Source: Paenarthrobacter aurescens
GTDB lineage: Bacteria; Actinomycetota; Actinomycetes; Actinomycetales; Micrococcaceae
NCBI RefSeq assembly: GCF_025421775.1
Contig: NZ_JAOEFX010000005.1
Span: 62,001-126,000 of the forward strand
Length of the DNA: 64,000 nucleotides
Reading direction: 5' to 3'
A model generated the notes under the pieces. That model was not told the DNA's origin, ran no database searches, and saw nothing but the letters and a program-made list of their open reading frames with translations. Made by a program: the position numbers and the translations under genes. Numbering within the stretch: the first letter of the stretch is position 1; each line of letters opens with the position of its first letter. Positions 54,084-62,864 of the stretch are shown here, one piece after another.

Positions 54084-54857
54084 TTAGCCGGGCATCGGGG
54101 CCCGCAGCACTTGACCAGGAAGCAGCACGGCCGGGTCACTGCCAATTGTCGAGCGGTTGGCCTCGTACCACTGAGGCCAAGCCAGGGCGATGTCCACGTC
54201 AGTGGCAAACGGTCCCAGTCTTGATGCGGCTATCGACCACAGGGAGTCGCCGGTTTGGACGATGACGCTGGCTTGGTTCGGATTCGATGTCTGACGCGAG
54301 GACACACTGCTCAGTAGCCCAGGTTCAATCACGGGGGGTCGTGGCTGCCAGCGCGGATCATCCGACAGGGTGCCAGCTGTAGCTGTGTCGGCTGTCGGCG
54401 AGATGTCGCTTGCCCCCACGAAGGACGTTGGTGTCCAGGCTGCCTGGAAAGGATGTACGGTGCCCACGGCAGCTGGTTGCCAGCCGGGATCCGGTGGGGC
54501 AGCGGATGCTAGCGCTAAGGGCGCCCCCAGAAGGTTGAAGCTCACCACGGCTGCCGCCAGTCGCAACATGAAAGCGGGGCTGAATTTCGAGAGGGCCTCC
54601 GCTCCCTTCTCTTGTCCCTTCCGATGCATGACGGAGGCGAAGAAGGCAAGCACCATGGACAATACCCACCACGCTACAAGCGCAGCTCCTGCAGCGCTTA
54701 CGAGTAGACCAAGAAGGTGCTCAAAGGAGAAGCCTTGGTGGTGATACTGAGCGGCCTGCCATTGACCCACCAAGGTGTTACCCACTAGAACGAGGAACAA
54801 TCCAAGTCCAGGAATTGATGCAGCGAGGGCCATATCACTGCGTAATGTTCGTGCCAT
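54084..54857 (-). CDS. LysM-domain membrane protein
   Basis: 257 residues. Three hydrophobic segments at the N-terminus (MALAASIPGLGLFLVLVGNTLV, LGLLVSAAGAALVAWWVLSMVLAFF and LRLAAAVVSFNLLGAPLALA), a Pro/Thr/Ser/Ala linker and a C-terminal LysM domain (VIVQTGDSLWSIAASRLGPFATDVDIALAWPQWYEANRSTIG), which binds peptidoglycan. It is probably anchored in the membrane with LysM outside. Preceded by a leader holding three 10-base-phased TTTGAT elements (on the plus strand). Confidence 0.88.
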   Translation of the reverse strand: MARTLRSDMALAASIPGLGLFLVLVGNTLVGQWQAAQYHHQGFSFEHLLGLLVSAAGAALVAWWVLSMVLAFFASVMHRKGQEKGAEALSKFSPAFMLRLAAAVVSFNLLGAPLALASAAPPDPGWQPAAVGTVHPFQAAWTPTSFVGASDISPTADTATAGTLSDDPRWQPRPPVIEPGLLSSVSSRQTSNPNQASVIVQTGDSLWSIAASRLGPFATDVDIALAWPQWYEANRSTIGSDPAVLLPGQVLRAPMPG

Positions 54858-54876
54858 TCAAAGCCCCCAAGCTTCG

Positions 54877-54902
54877 TTTGATGCAGTTTGATGCGATTTG
54901 AT
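54877..54902. repeat. Three 10-base-phased TTTGAT elements
   Basis: TTTGAT occurs at 54877, 54887 and 54897, so exactly one helical turn apart, each within a ten-base unit GTTTGATGCx. The array starts 20 bases upstream of the LysM gene start, just downstream of a possible minus-strand -10 box (TAAGAT, centred near 54904). Confidence 0.8.
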
Positions 54903-54993
54903 CTTACTGGCTCATTCTGAACACACCTTGTACCCTTTGTCCAATTGTGGTGTGGCCGCAGACAAGAATTCGACCCGCCTTCATACTGCAGCC

Positions 54994-54999
54994 TAGTCT
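54994..54999 (+). promoter_or_regulatory. -10 box for a leaderless Sm-like gene
   Basis: TAGTCT ends six bases before the ATG at 55006; TTCGAC (54969-54974) is a possible -35 box with a 19-base spacer. No ribosome-binding site is present. Confidence 0.45.
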
Positions 55000-55005
55000 G
55001 ACCAC

Positions 55006-55593
55006 ATGAGATGGGACTCTCTCTTTGACGACTTGGAAGCACAATTTTCGGCCGAACGTGCCCTGAAGGAGGAATCCGAGATAACGGAACGGTCCAGGGT
55101 TGAGCTTGCGGGCATTGAACTGGGCGACCGCCTCCGCGGGGCCATGGGTGCAGAAATCAAAGTTGTGCTGCATGAGGGCAGCATCATTCGCGGAGAGCTT
55201 TGCCACCTGGGGGGAGAGTGGCTGGTGCTTGTGGAGGGGGCGCGGCAATGGCTGGTTCCCCATACGTCCGTGCTTTCATACCAAGGGCTGGGGAGGCTGG
55301 CGCGGAAACCACCGCCCCGGATGCGGCAGCCGGCGGGGATCGCCAGTGCCTTGAGGGCGCTTTCCAGGGATCGCGCCGAGCTGGTGGTTCATCTGAGCGT
55401 CCGGGTGGGAGACGGCTACAGGCTCCAAGGAGTCATCGACAGGGTCGGCCGGGACCATTTTGATCTTGCAGTGGTCGCGCACGGCGAACTGCGGCGGGCC
55501 GGAAATGTGGCAGCAGTGATGACCATCCCGTTCAACTCGCTGGCAGCATTGTCATCGACCGGTAGCCAAGACGCCCGGCGGGGCAGCTTCTAA
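55006..55593 (+). CDS. Conserved hypothetical, Sm-like beta domain
   Basis: 195 residues. Two similar beta-rich segments, each with an Sm-like outline: IKVVLHEGSIIRGELCHLGGEWLVLVEG (residues 46-73 or so) and LVVHLSVRVGDGYRLQGVIDRVGRDHFDLAVV (about 126-157). A charged helical N-terminus (DDLEAQFSAERALKEESEI) precedes them. No membrane segment. This gene accompanies the secA1-LysM-BldC region in actinobacteria, but I do not know its function. The stop overlaps the stop of the convergent BldC-type gene by two to four bases. Confidence 0.75.
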   Translation: MRWDSLFDDLEAQFSAERALKEESEITERSRVELAGIELGDRLRGAMGAEIKVVLHEGSIIRGELCHLGGEWLVLVEGARQWLVPHTSVLSYQGLGRLARKPPPRMRQPAGIASALRALSRDRAELVVHLSVRVGDGYRLQGVIDRVGRDHFDLAVVAHGELRRAGNVAAVMTIPFNSLAALSSTGSQDARRGSF

Positions 55594-55811
55594 GGCTGGC
55601 CGGACTTTGACTTGGCCTCTTCGATCATGCGGCTTGCTTCTGCGTAGCGGTCCTGAATGTACTGCTCGAGCATCGTCTCTTCGATTCGCCATTGTCCGCG
55701 CCCACCTACCTGTATGGCTTTCAGCTCACCGCTTCGCACCAGGGCGTATGCCTGGGGCGAATTAATCTGGAGTTGTTCGGCGACATCCGCAAGAGTCAGG
55801 AATCGGGGCAT
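55590..55811 (-). CDS. BldC-type MerR-like DNA-binding protein
   Basis: 73 residues from the ATG at 55811. The excisionase/MerR-type helix-turn-helix fills the N-terminal half: LTLADVAEQLQINSPQAYALVRSGELKAIQVGGRGQWRIEET. There is no effector domain. BldC of Streptomyces is a small MerR-like regulator that delays differentiation; in non-sporulating actinobacteria it controls growth or envelope genes. A longer reading frame exists upstream but is not conserved. An extended -10 (TGG-CAATAT) lies six bases before the ATG, so the message may be leaderless. Confidence 0.87.
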   Translation of the reverse strand: MPRFLTLADVAEQLQINSPQAYALVRSGELKAIQVGGRGQWRIEETMLEQYIQDRYAEASRMIEEAKSKSGQP

Positions 55812-55817
55812 GGATCC

Positions 55818-55826
55818 ATATTGCCA
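55818..55826 (-). promoter_or_regulatory. Extended -10 of the bldC-like gene
   Basis: On the minus strand TGG-CAATAT ends six bases before the ATG, which predicts a leaderless transcript. A DnaA box (55849-55857) lies about 25 bases upstream. Confidence 0.5.
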
Positions 55827-55848
55827 CCGTTGCCGCTGTTTGATGTAG

Positions 55849-55857
55849 TTATCCACA
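55849..55857. promoter_or_regulatory. Perfect DnaA box TTATCCACA
   Basis: The E. coli/actinobacterial R-type nonamer TTATCCACA, in the 155-base divergent region between the bldC-like and SAF-domain genes. One such hit in 64 kb is compatible with chance (about 0.5 expected on two strands at equal base use), so it is tentative. Confidence 0.4.
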
Positions 55858-55966
55858 GTTTCGGCCCATTTGCCCATGATGGCTTTGGCACCGCCGGAGC
55901 CGCCAGTGAAAATGAGGAGGGCAGGTCTGTCGACTAAGCCACAACGCATACCGGGGGAGCATGAAA

Positions 55967-56611
55967 ATGGGTCCAAGCGCAGATGTCGCCGCGGCGCGAT
56001 TGAAAAAGCCATCGTGGAAGGATCCGCGTCTTCTCGTCGGTGTTCTGCTGGTTCTGGCGTCAATTGCCGGCGTCATTGCACTTATCGGCACGGCCGACAG
56101 GACCACCCAGGTCTACACGGCCAGGGAAGACATCGCGGTGGGCCAGATGGTCACCGGCGCAGATCTGTCCGTTGCCAAAGTCCGACTGGACGACATCGAG
56201 TCCAGCTACGTAACAGTCGAGAGCGGCCTGACTGCCGGGCAGGTGGCGTTGCAGAGGGTAGCGAAAAACCAGCTCATACCCCGGGGAAGCCTGGGGCAGG
56301 CTGACGCCCTGAATCGGAAGCCCGTTGCCATTTCAGTGGAGGAAGTACTCCCCGAGCAAGCCACTCCCGGCGCCCGGGTTGACGTCTGGGTAGCCATGCC
56401 AGGGGCGGGCAGTGCATTCGATGAGCCGCAACTGTTGCTGCCGGGCGCAGAAATCGCCCAGGTGACCTCAGGTGCCACTGCGCTGGGCGCGTCGAAAACC
56501 ACCGTACTGCTGGTGCTCGTGACGGATGAGCAGATGCCGCAACTGCTGGGTGCACAAGCAAACAAGGCCAATATTTCCGTGGTTTGGAACCCCGCGGGTT
56601 CCAGCCAATGA
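55967..56611 (+). CDS. SAF-domain membrane protein (CpaB/FlgA-like)
   Basis: 214 residues from the ATG at 55967, seven bases after GGGGGAG; an ATG at 55961 is too close to it. One membrane helix (LLVGVLLVLASIAGVIALIG, about 23-42) precedes the SAF domain (VYTAREDIAVGQMVTGADL through VALQRVAKNQLIPRG), then an Ala/Gly/Val tail. CpaB proteins form the periplasmic part of Flp/Tad pili, but no pilin, CpaC or CpaF gene is in the window. The next gene overlaps it (ATGA) and codes for a CpaE-like P-loop protein, so the two act together. Confidence 0.85.
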   Translation: MGPSADVAAARLKKPSWKDPRLLVGVLLVLASIAGVIALIGTADRTTQVYTAREDIAVGQMVTGADLSVAKVRLDDIESSYVTVESGLTAGQVALQRVAKNQLIPRGSLGQADALNRKPVAISVEEVLPEQATPGARVDVWVAMPGAGSAFDEPQLLLPGAEIAQVTSGATALGASKTTVLLVLVTDEQMPQLLGAQANKANISVVWNPAGSSQ

Positions 56612-57918
56612 GTATCCCGGTTGTTACCGTCGGGCCGGCCCAAGAGGCGGTGGTTGGCGGGCTGGAGAGCCTCCATGGTCCCGTGACCGTTGTCCGTCGT
56701 TGTTCTGAACTCTCAGAACTTATGGCCGCATGCCAAAGCGGCCTCGCGATGGCGGCTGTGGTAGCTGAGGGAAGCGAAGAACTTACTGCCACCCTGGTGG
56801 ATCGCCTTGGAGCTGTTGGAGTGTCAATCCTGGCCCTGACAGATGACCCTGCCGAAGCATACCGCCTGCACTCCATCGGAGTCGTCGCAGCTGATCCAGG
56901 GATAGAACCATCAACCCTCGCAGCGAAGATTGCTGAGGCTGTTGGTCGAGAACGCATCGGTGGTCGGCTGGGCTCGGGTCACGACATGGGATTCGCGGAT
57001 CCGGGCGCGGAATTGCTGCAGCTGCCTACCACCGGACCTGCTGAAGAAGGGCCAGGAGGCGCGGGGCGGGTATTCGCAGTGTGGGGGCCTATCGGTTCCC
57101 CCGGCAGAACTGTGCTTGCCGTCAACATCGCGGCAGAGTTGGCAGCGGAGGGCCAATCCGTCATCCTTGTGGACGCTGACAGTTATGGCGCAAGTGTGTC
57201 TGCAGTCCTTGGACTCCTGGACGAATCCGCTGGTCTGGCCCAAGCCTGCAGGCTCGCGGACCAGGGCCTGCTCGATGTCACAGCGCTGAAGGTCGCGGCG
57301 ATTCCTGTCTTCACCAATAGCGGTTCCTTCCGGGTGCTTACAGGGACGACGCGCGCTGACCGCTGGACCGAGCTTAGGGCGGCAGCACTCTCGATGGTCC
57401 TCGAAAGGGCCAAGGAAGTGGCAGATGTTGTTGTGGTGGACACGGGCTTCTGCTTGGAATCAGACGAAGAATTAAGCTTCGACACCCTTGCCCCACGGCG
57501 GAACGCGGCTGCCCTCCGCAGCCTGGAGATGGCTGATGTTGTGTTTGCGGTGGGAGCGGCGGATGCCATCGGGGTCCCGCGCTTGGTCCGTGGACTGGCA
57601 GAACTCGAAGCAGCGGTTCCGCATGCATCCCCACGCGTGGTGCTGAACAAGGTCAAGCGCGAAGCTGTTGGCCCATCGCCCAAGCGGCAATTGGAGGAGG
57701 CATGGCAGCGTTATGGCCCGGGAATGGGCATCGACGCCTATTTGCCAGCTGACCCGGTCGCCTGCGACGCCGCGCTGCTCTCAGGGTCGGTCCTGCTGGA
57801 AGTGGCGCCGGAATCGGCACTGCGCATCGCCATTGCCAAGCTGGTCTGTGCGCCTGTCCAGCAAAAACGTATTTCCCTTGGCCGAAGTACCAGAGCCTTC
57901 CGTCTCCTTAAGCGATAG
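56608..57918 (+). CDS. ParA/MinD/CpaE-like protein with eroded Walker A
   Basis: 436 residues from the ATG at 56608. The first 150 residues form a receiver-like or otherwise degenerate domain (PVVTVGPAQEAVVGGLES...). The P-loop fold follows (AVWGPIGSPGRT at residues 157-168, VILVDADSYGASVSAVLGLL, VVVVDTGFCLESDEEL). The Walker A is odd: the GKT lysine is an arginine (Arg167) and the signature lysine of deviant Walker A loops is absent. ATP binding may be altered or lost. The CpaE family localises Tad pilus machinery; here only CpaB-like and CpaE-like proteins are encoded. Confidence 0.82.
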   Translation: MSIPVVTVGPAQEAVVGGLESLHGPVTVVRRCSELSELMAACQSGLAMAAVVAEGSEELTATLVDRLGAVGVSILALTDDPAEAYRLHSIGVVAADPGIEPSTLAAKIAEAVGRERIGGRLGSGHDMGFADPGAELLQLPTTGPAEEGPGGAGRVFAVWGPIGSPGRTVLAVNIAAELAAEGQSVILVDADSYGASVSAVLGLLDESAGLAQACRLADQGLLDVTALKVAAIPVFTNSGSFRVLTGTTRADRWTELRAAALSMVLERAKEVADVVVVDTGFCLESDEELSFDTLAPRRNAAALRSLEMADVVFAVGAADAIGVPRLVRGLAELEAAVPHASPRVVLNKVKREAVGPSPKRQLEEAWQRYGPGMGIDAYLPADPVACDAALLSGSVLLEVAPESALRIAIAKLVCAPVQQKRISLGRSTRAFRLLKR

Positions 57919-57975
57919 GCTCGCGGTGTGGGCTGCAGAGTCGCAGCAATCAACATGTGATGGAGGCGTTTGTAG

Positions 57976-60900
57976 ATGTCGTCAGGATCCAGCGTGGAGG
58001 ATCGGTCCGATGCAGCAGTTGTCCGTGAAGGGTTCTTCGGTGACTACTATGAGCACCTCGCAGAGGAGGATTCCCGCGCGTATTCGCCTGAGGTTCTGAT
58101 AGCGCGGGCAACAAACCACAGAACCGTCGCGCAATCCCGTCAGCCCGGGAACGCCGTCGTCGAGGTCTCCGGTGAAGCTGACCGCAGCGTTGTCTACATT
58201 GTCACGGACGACATGCCGTTCCTTGTCGACTCTGTCAATGCCGAACTCGTTCGCCAGAATTGCGCGATCAGGCTGGTCATGCACCCCTTGTTCGTGGTCA
58301 CGCGTGACCGGGTCTCCGGGGAGCTTCGCAAGATCTCAAGGGTGCCGTCCAACGTCGGAATTTCCAGTGGTGACACGGCTGCGCTGCCCAGCATCGCCCA
58401 TCTCCTCGGCGACGGGGACAACTCATCGCACATGGAGTCATGGATCGCCGTCGAAATTGACCGCGTCAGCGATGATGCCCGCGCGGAATTGGTGGCCGGA
58501 CTGCAGCGTGTCCTTGGCGACGTCAGGGCCGCCGTAGAGGACTGGCCCAAGATGCGTAGCAAGGCGCTTGAGTTGGCCGAAGCACTTGGCGGCGTATCGC
58601 ACCCCGAGCAAGTCGCCGAACTCAGGCAGGCCCAGGACCTTCTGCGATGGCTGGACAACGGTAACTTCACTTTCCTTGGCTACCGCGAATACGACCTCGT
58701 GGACGAAGATGGCGAAGACGTCCTGCAGCTGCGTGAAGACAGCGGCCTGGGACTCCTCCGCGCAGGTGACACCACGCGACAGGTCCAGCACCTCACGGAT
58801 GCGGGGCGGAAGCGTGCCAGGGAGAAGCGTGCTTTGGTGATCACCAAGGCGAACTCGCGGTCCACCGTGCACCGGCCCGCATACCTCGACTACATCGGAG
58901 TCAAGAGCTTCGATGCCATGGGCAACGTCAACGGGGAACGGCGCTTCATCGGGCTGTTCGCGACCAGCGCCTACACGGGATCTGTGCGCAGCATCCCGAT
59001 TGTTCGGGACAAGGTCGATGCCGTTCTTCGGAACGCGGGCTTCCCGATTGATTCACACTCGGGCAAGGATCTTTTGGGAATCCTTGAGACCTACCCCCGC
59101 GATGAGCTGTTCCAGATCGAGATTCCGGACCTGGCCGCCACGGCCACCGGAATCCAGCGGCTGCAGGAACGCCGTCGGACCAAGCTGTTCCTCCGTCCCG
59201 ACATCTACGGCCGGTTCATGTCCGCAGTGGTGTATTTGCCCCGCGACCGGTACACCACCAGCGTTCGCCTCAGGATCGAACAGGAACTCCGCGAAACGTT
59301 CCAGGCCGAAAGCATTGACTACGAGGCACGGATAACAGAGTCCGCTTTGGCCCGTGTTTTCTTCAGGATCAGGCTGCCCCGCACCGCCGAATTGGCTGAC
59401 GTAAACGTTGAAGAGCTCGAACATCGTCTCATGAGGGCCTCCAGGTCCTGGAGCGAAGGTGTCGCCGAGGTTCTCCGCGAGCACCGCCCTTCAGGCAATG
59501 CTGACGTCTTGTCCGCCCTGTGGGCCGAGGCATTCCCGGCCGGATATCGCGTGGACTACGAAGTCGAAGACGCACTGGAAGACATCGAACGCTTCGAGAG
59601 GTACGGTGCGCAGGCGGAACGGGCCGGGGAAGTAACCAAGCAGGTCAAACCCGGTGTTCATGTGTACCTTCCTGAAGGGGCGGGAGAGGCGCTGGAAGAG
59701 GATGCCCGCGTCAAGCTCTATTTGATGGAGCCCAAGAGCCTGAGCCAGATCCTTCCTTACTTCCATAATCTCGGTCTTGAGGTATTGGACGAGCGGCCCT
59801 TCGAAATCGAAACTGCGGACCATCGCGACTTCTTCCTCTACGATCTGGGGCTCAAGTACCCCGCAGGCGTGGATCCCCTCGCGACCGGGGACCTCCTGGG
59901 TGATTCCTTTGGCGCTGCCGTCACAGGTTCCGTGGAATCGGACAACTTTGACCGCCTGGTGCTCCGTGAAGGCATGCACTGGCGCCAGGTAGTGGTTCTC
60001 CGTGCGTACGCCAAGTACATGCGCCAAATGGGCAACACCAACTCGTTCGGGTTCATAGCGGACACGCTTCTGGGCAACCCGGATGTTGCACGAGGACTCA
60101 CTAAACTCTTCTCTGCGCGCTTCGATCCCTCCGTTCCAGAAGATCAGCGGCCTGAGCTTCAAGCCGCTGCACGGACAGCCCTGGCGGAGTCCATTGAACA
60201 GGTTGCCACGCTGGATGCGGACCGTGTCCTGCGTACATTTGTGAACCTTATCGAGTCGACCTTGCGGACCAACTACTTCCAGAACAAGGAATACCTCAGT
60301 TTCAAGCTCGATCCGACCTCGATTGAGGGGCTCCCCTTCCCCCGTCCGATGTACGAGATCTGGGTCTACTCACCCAGAGTGGAGGGTGTGCACCTTCGCT
60401 TCGGCAAGGTTGCCCGCGGTGGACTTCGTTGGTCAGACCGCCGGGAAGACTTCCGTACCGAGATCCTCGGCCTGGTAAAGGCACAGACGGTCAAGAATGC
60501 CGTCATCGTGCCGACCGGAGCCAAGGGCGGCTTCTTTGCCAAGAAACTGCCCAATCCCGCAGTCGACCGGGCAGCGTGGATGGCAGAGGGAATCGAGAGC
60601 TACAAGACCTTCATTCGAGGACTGCTTGATATCACCGACAACCTTGTGACCTCAGCTGAGGGCGAGACGCTTGTGCCGCCGTCGGACGTCGTTAGGCACG
60701 ACGGCGACGATTCATACCTCGTAGTGGCAGCGGACAAGGGAACCGCCACGTTCTCTGACACCGCCAACGGATTGGCAGCCGACTACGGCTTCTGGCTCGG
60801 TGACGCTTTTGCCTCCGGAGGGTCCGTCGGTTACGACCACAAGGCCATGGGCATCACAGCAAGGGGAGCCTGGGAATCAGTCAAGAGACACTTCAGCGAA

Positions 60901-62832
60901 CTTGACCTCGACACCCAGACCGAAGAATTCACTGTTGTGGGCGTTGGCGACATGTCCGGTGACGTCTTTGGCAACGGAATGCTGCTTTCCCGCCACATCC
61001 GGCTTTTGGCCGCATTTGACCACCGTCACATCTTCCTTGATCCCTCGCCGGATGCTGCGGCATCCTTTGCGGAAAGGCAGAGGCTCTTCGAGCTGCCCAG
61101 GTCCTCCTGGGATGACTACGATCGTAAGCTCATCAGCGAGGGTGGCGGCGTGTACACGCGCAGTGCAAAGACCATCCCGGTCTCGGACCAGGTCCGCAAA
61201 GCGCTGGGCCTGCCTGATGGCACGACGAAGCTAAGCCCGCCGGAACTTCTTCGCGCGATTTTGCTGGCTCCGGCTGACCTTTTGTACAACGGAGGCATCG
61301 GCACCTACGTCAAGGCAAGTACCGAGACGCATGCTGCTGTTGGAGATAAGGCCAACGATGCCATTCGTGTGGACGGCCGCGACTTGCGGGTCAAAGTGGT
61401 CGGCGAAGGTGGAAACCTCGGTTTGACTCAGCGGGGGCGCATCGAAGCCGCATTGCAAGGGGTCATCCTTAATACGGATGCGATCGACAACTCGGCCGGC
61501 GTGGACTGTTCCGACCATGAGGTCAACATCAAGATCTTCGTTGATCGAATGGTGGCGGCCGGCAAGTTGGACGCCGCGGAGCGCCCGTCGTTCCTGGCCG
61601 ACATGACCGACGAAGTGGGACGGCTCGTTCTCCAGGACAATATCGACCAAAATATCCTGCTGCTCAACGACAGGACCCGTGTTGCCGATTGGAGCCCCAG
61701 CTACGAGCGTCTCATGGACTGGCTGGAGAAATCTGCCGACCTCAAACGCGATCTCGAGGCGCTGCCCACCACCGACACACTTCGTGCGAGGTTGGAACAG
61801 GGCCAGGGGCTGACGTCTCCCGAGCTGGCAGTTTTGGCAGCCTACGCGAAAATCGAGCTCGGAGCAGCGTTGCGGGACAGCAACCTCGCCGACGACCCTT
61901 GGTTCGCTGACACCATTCGCAACTACTTCCCGAAACAACTGCGGGAGAGGTTCGACGCGGAGCTGGACACCCACCCGCTGCGGCGCGAAATCATCGCCAC
62001 TGTCGTAGCGAACGACATTATCAACCTGGGCGGCATCACCTTCGCGTTCCGGGCCATCGAAGAAACATCGGCCAATGAAGTAGCAGTTGCCAAAGCGTTT
62101 GTAGCCCTGCGCGAAATTTATGACCTCGATCCGATGGTTGCTGAGTTGAACGCACTTCCGGCTTCATTCCCCACAGAGCATTGGAGCGAAGTCCACCTGG
62201 ACATCCGTCGACTGCTCGACCGGGCAGTGCGCTGGGTTCTGGGTCAGGGAATGGCTTCGCGGCCAATTTCCGAGGTTGTGGAATCGTTCAAGCCAACCAT
62301 GGCTCCGTTGCGGGCCAAGCTTTTGGACTATCTCCGTGGTGAGGACAAAATCCGGATCTCGGCGTGGCTGGAAAAAGCACGTGGCTGGCACCTTCCAGAC
62401 CATCTTGCACACAGGTGGGCAGAGCTCTTCGAGAGCTATGCGCTCTTGGATATCTCGCGGATTGCCCAGACCGGGAGCGACAGCGTCGAGGACGTTGCAC
62501 ACGTTTACTACACCGTGTTCAACCGATTCCATGCGGACTCCCTGCTCGAAAGAATCAGTTCCTTGCCGCGCGATGACCGCTGGCAGGCCTTGGCGCGGGC
62601 AGCCCTTCGGGATGACCTGTACTCAACGGTGGCGGATATGACGACGTCAGTGCTGGAGTCGACAGAGTCCGGCGCCGCAGCTGAGGATCGGCTGAAGGCA
62701 TGGGAAGGGCAGAATGCCGAGCAACTCGGCCGTGCCAAGACCATGTTTGATGAGGTCAACGCCCTGGAAGCCGACGACATGGCTTCACTGTCGGTAGCAT
62801 TAAGGCTCTTGAGGTCAATCGTTCGACGCTAG
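57976..62832 (+). CDS. gdh: NAD-glutamate dehydrogenase, large (180 kDa) type
   Basis: 1618 residues, the length of the large GDH-L180 class. ATG start with TGGAGG ahead. The central catalytic region (about residues 800-1200) has KVARGGLRWSDRREDFRTEILG, AKGGFFAKK, VVAADKGTATFSDTANG, GVGDMSGDVFGNGML and GEGGNLGLTQ, including the substrate-binding lysines and the NAD-binding Rossmann GxGxxG region. Long N- and C-terminal extensions carry ACT-like and helical regulatory parts. It catabolises glutamate to 2-oxoglutarate and ammonia. A kinase gene follows after 32 bases. Confidence 0.97.
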   Translation: MSSGSSVEDRSDAAVVREGFFGDYYEHLAEEDSRAYSPEVLIARATNHRTVAQSRQPGNAVVEVSGEADRSVVYIVTDDMPFLVDSVNAELVRQNCAIRLVMHPLFVVTRDRVSGELRKISRVPSNVGISSGDTAALPSIAHLLGDGDNSSHMESWIAVEIDRVSDDARAELVAGLQRVLGDVRAAVEDWPKMRSKALELAEALGGVSHPEQVAELRQAQDLLRWLDNGNFTFLGYREYDLVDEDGEDVLQLREDSGLGLLRAGDTTRQVQHLTDAGRKRAREKRALVITKANSRSTVHRPAYLDYIGVKSFDAMGNVNGERRFIGLFATSAYTGSVRSIPIVRDKVDAVLRNAGFPIDSHSGKDLLGILETYPRDELFQIEIPDLAATATGIQRLQERRRTKLFLRPDIYGRFMSAVVYLPRDRYTTSVRLRIEQELRETFQAESIDYEARITESALARVFFRIRLPRTAELADVNVEELEHRLMRASRSWSEGVAEVLREHRPSGNADVLSALWAEAFPAGYRVDYEVEDALEDIERFERYGAQAERAGEVTKQVKPGVHVYLPEGAGEALEEDARVKLYLMEPKSLSQILPYFHNLGLEVLDERPFEIETADHRDFFLYDLGLKYPAGVDPLATGDLLGDSFGAAVTGSVESDNFDRLVLREGMHWRQVVVLRAYAKYMRQMGNTNSFGFIADTLLGNPDVARGLTKLFSARFDPSVPEDQRPELQAAARTALAESIEQVATLDADRVLRTFVNLIESTLRTNYFQNKEYLSFKLDPTSIEGLPFPRPMYEIWVYSPRVEGVHLRFGKVARGGLRWSDRREDFRTEILGLVKAQTVKNAVIVPTGAKGGFFAKKLPNPAVDRAAWMAEGIESYKTFIRGLLDITDNLVTSAEGETLVPPSDVVRHDGDDSYLVVAADKGTATFSDTANGLAADYGFWLGDAFASGGSVGYDHKAMGITARGAWESVKRHFSELDLDTQTEEFTVVGVGDMSGDVFGNGMLLSRHIRLLAAFDHRHIFLDPSPDAAASFAERQRLFELPRSSWDDYDRKLISEGGGVYTRSAKTIPVSDQVRKALGLPDGTTKLSPPELLRAILLAPADLLYNGGIGTYVKASTETHAAVGDKANDAIRVDGRDLRVKVVGEGGNLGLTQRGRIEAALQGVILNTDAIDNSAGVDCSDHEVNIKIFVDRMVAAGKLDAAERPSFLADMTDEVGRLVLQDNIDQNILLLNDRTRVADWSPSYERLMDWLEKSADLKRDLEALPTTDTLRARLEQGQGLTSPELAVLAAYAKIELGAALRDSNLADDPWFADTIRNYFPKQLRERFDAELDTHPLRREIIATVVANDIINLGGITFAFRAIEETSANEVAVAKAFVALREIYDLDPMVAELNALPASFPTEHWSEVHLDIRRLLDRAVRWVLGQGMASRPISEVVESFKPTMAPLRAKLLDYLRGEDKIRISAWLEKARGWHLPDHLAHRWAELFESYALLDISRIAQTGSDSVEDVAHVYYTVFNRFHADSLLERISSLPRDDRWQALARAALRDDLYSTVADMTTSVLESTESGAAAEDRLKAWEGQNAEQLGRAKTMFDEVNALEADDMASLSVALRLLRSIVRR

Positions 62833-62864
62833 GGGCAATTCCCGGCGTCGCAAATGGAGGTGCA

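Noticed and set aside
55961..57918. A Tad/Flp pilus locus
   Set aside because: Only CpaB-like and CpaE-like genes are found; pilin, CpaC, CpaF and TadB/C genes are absent from the window.
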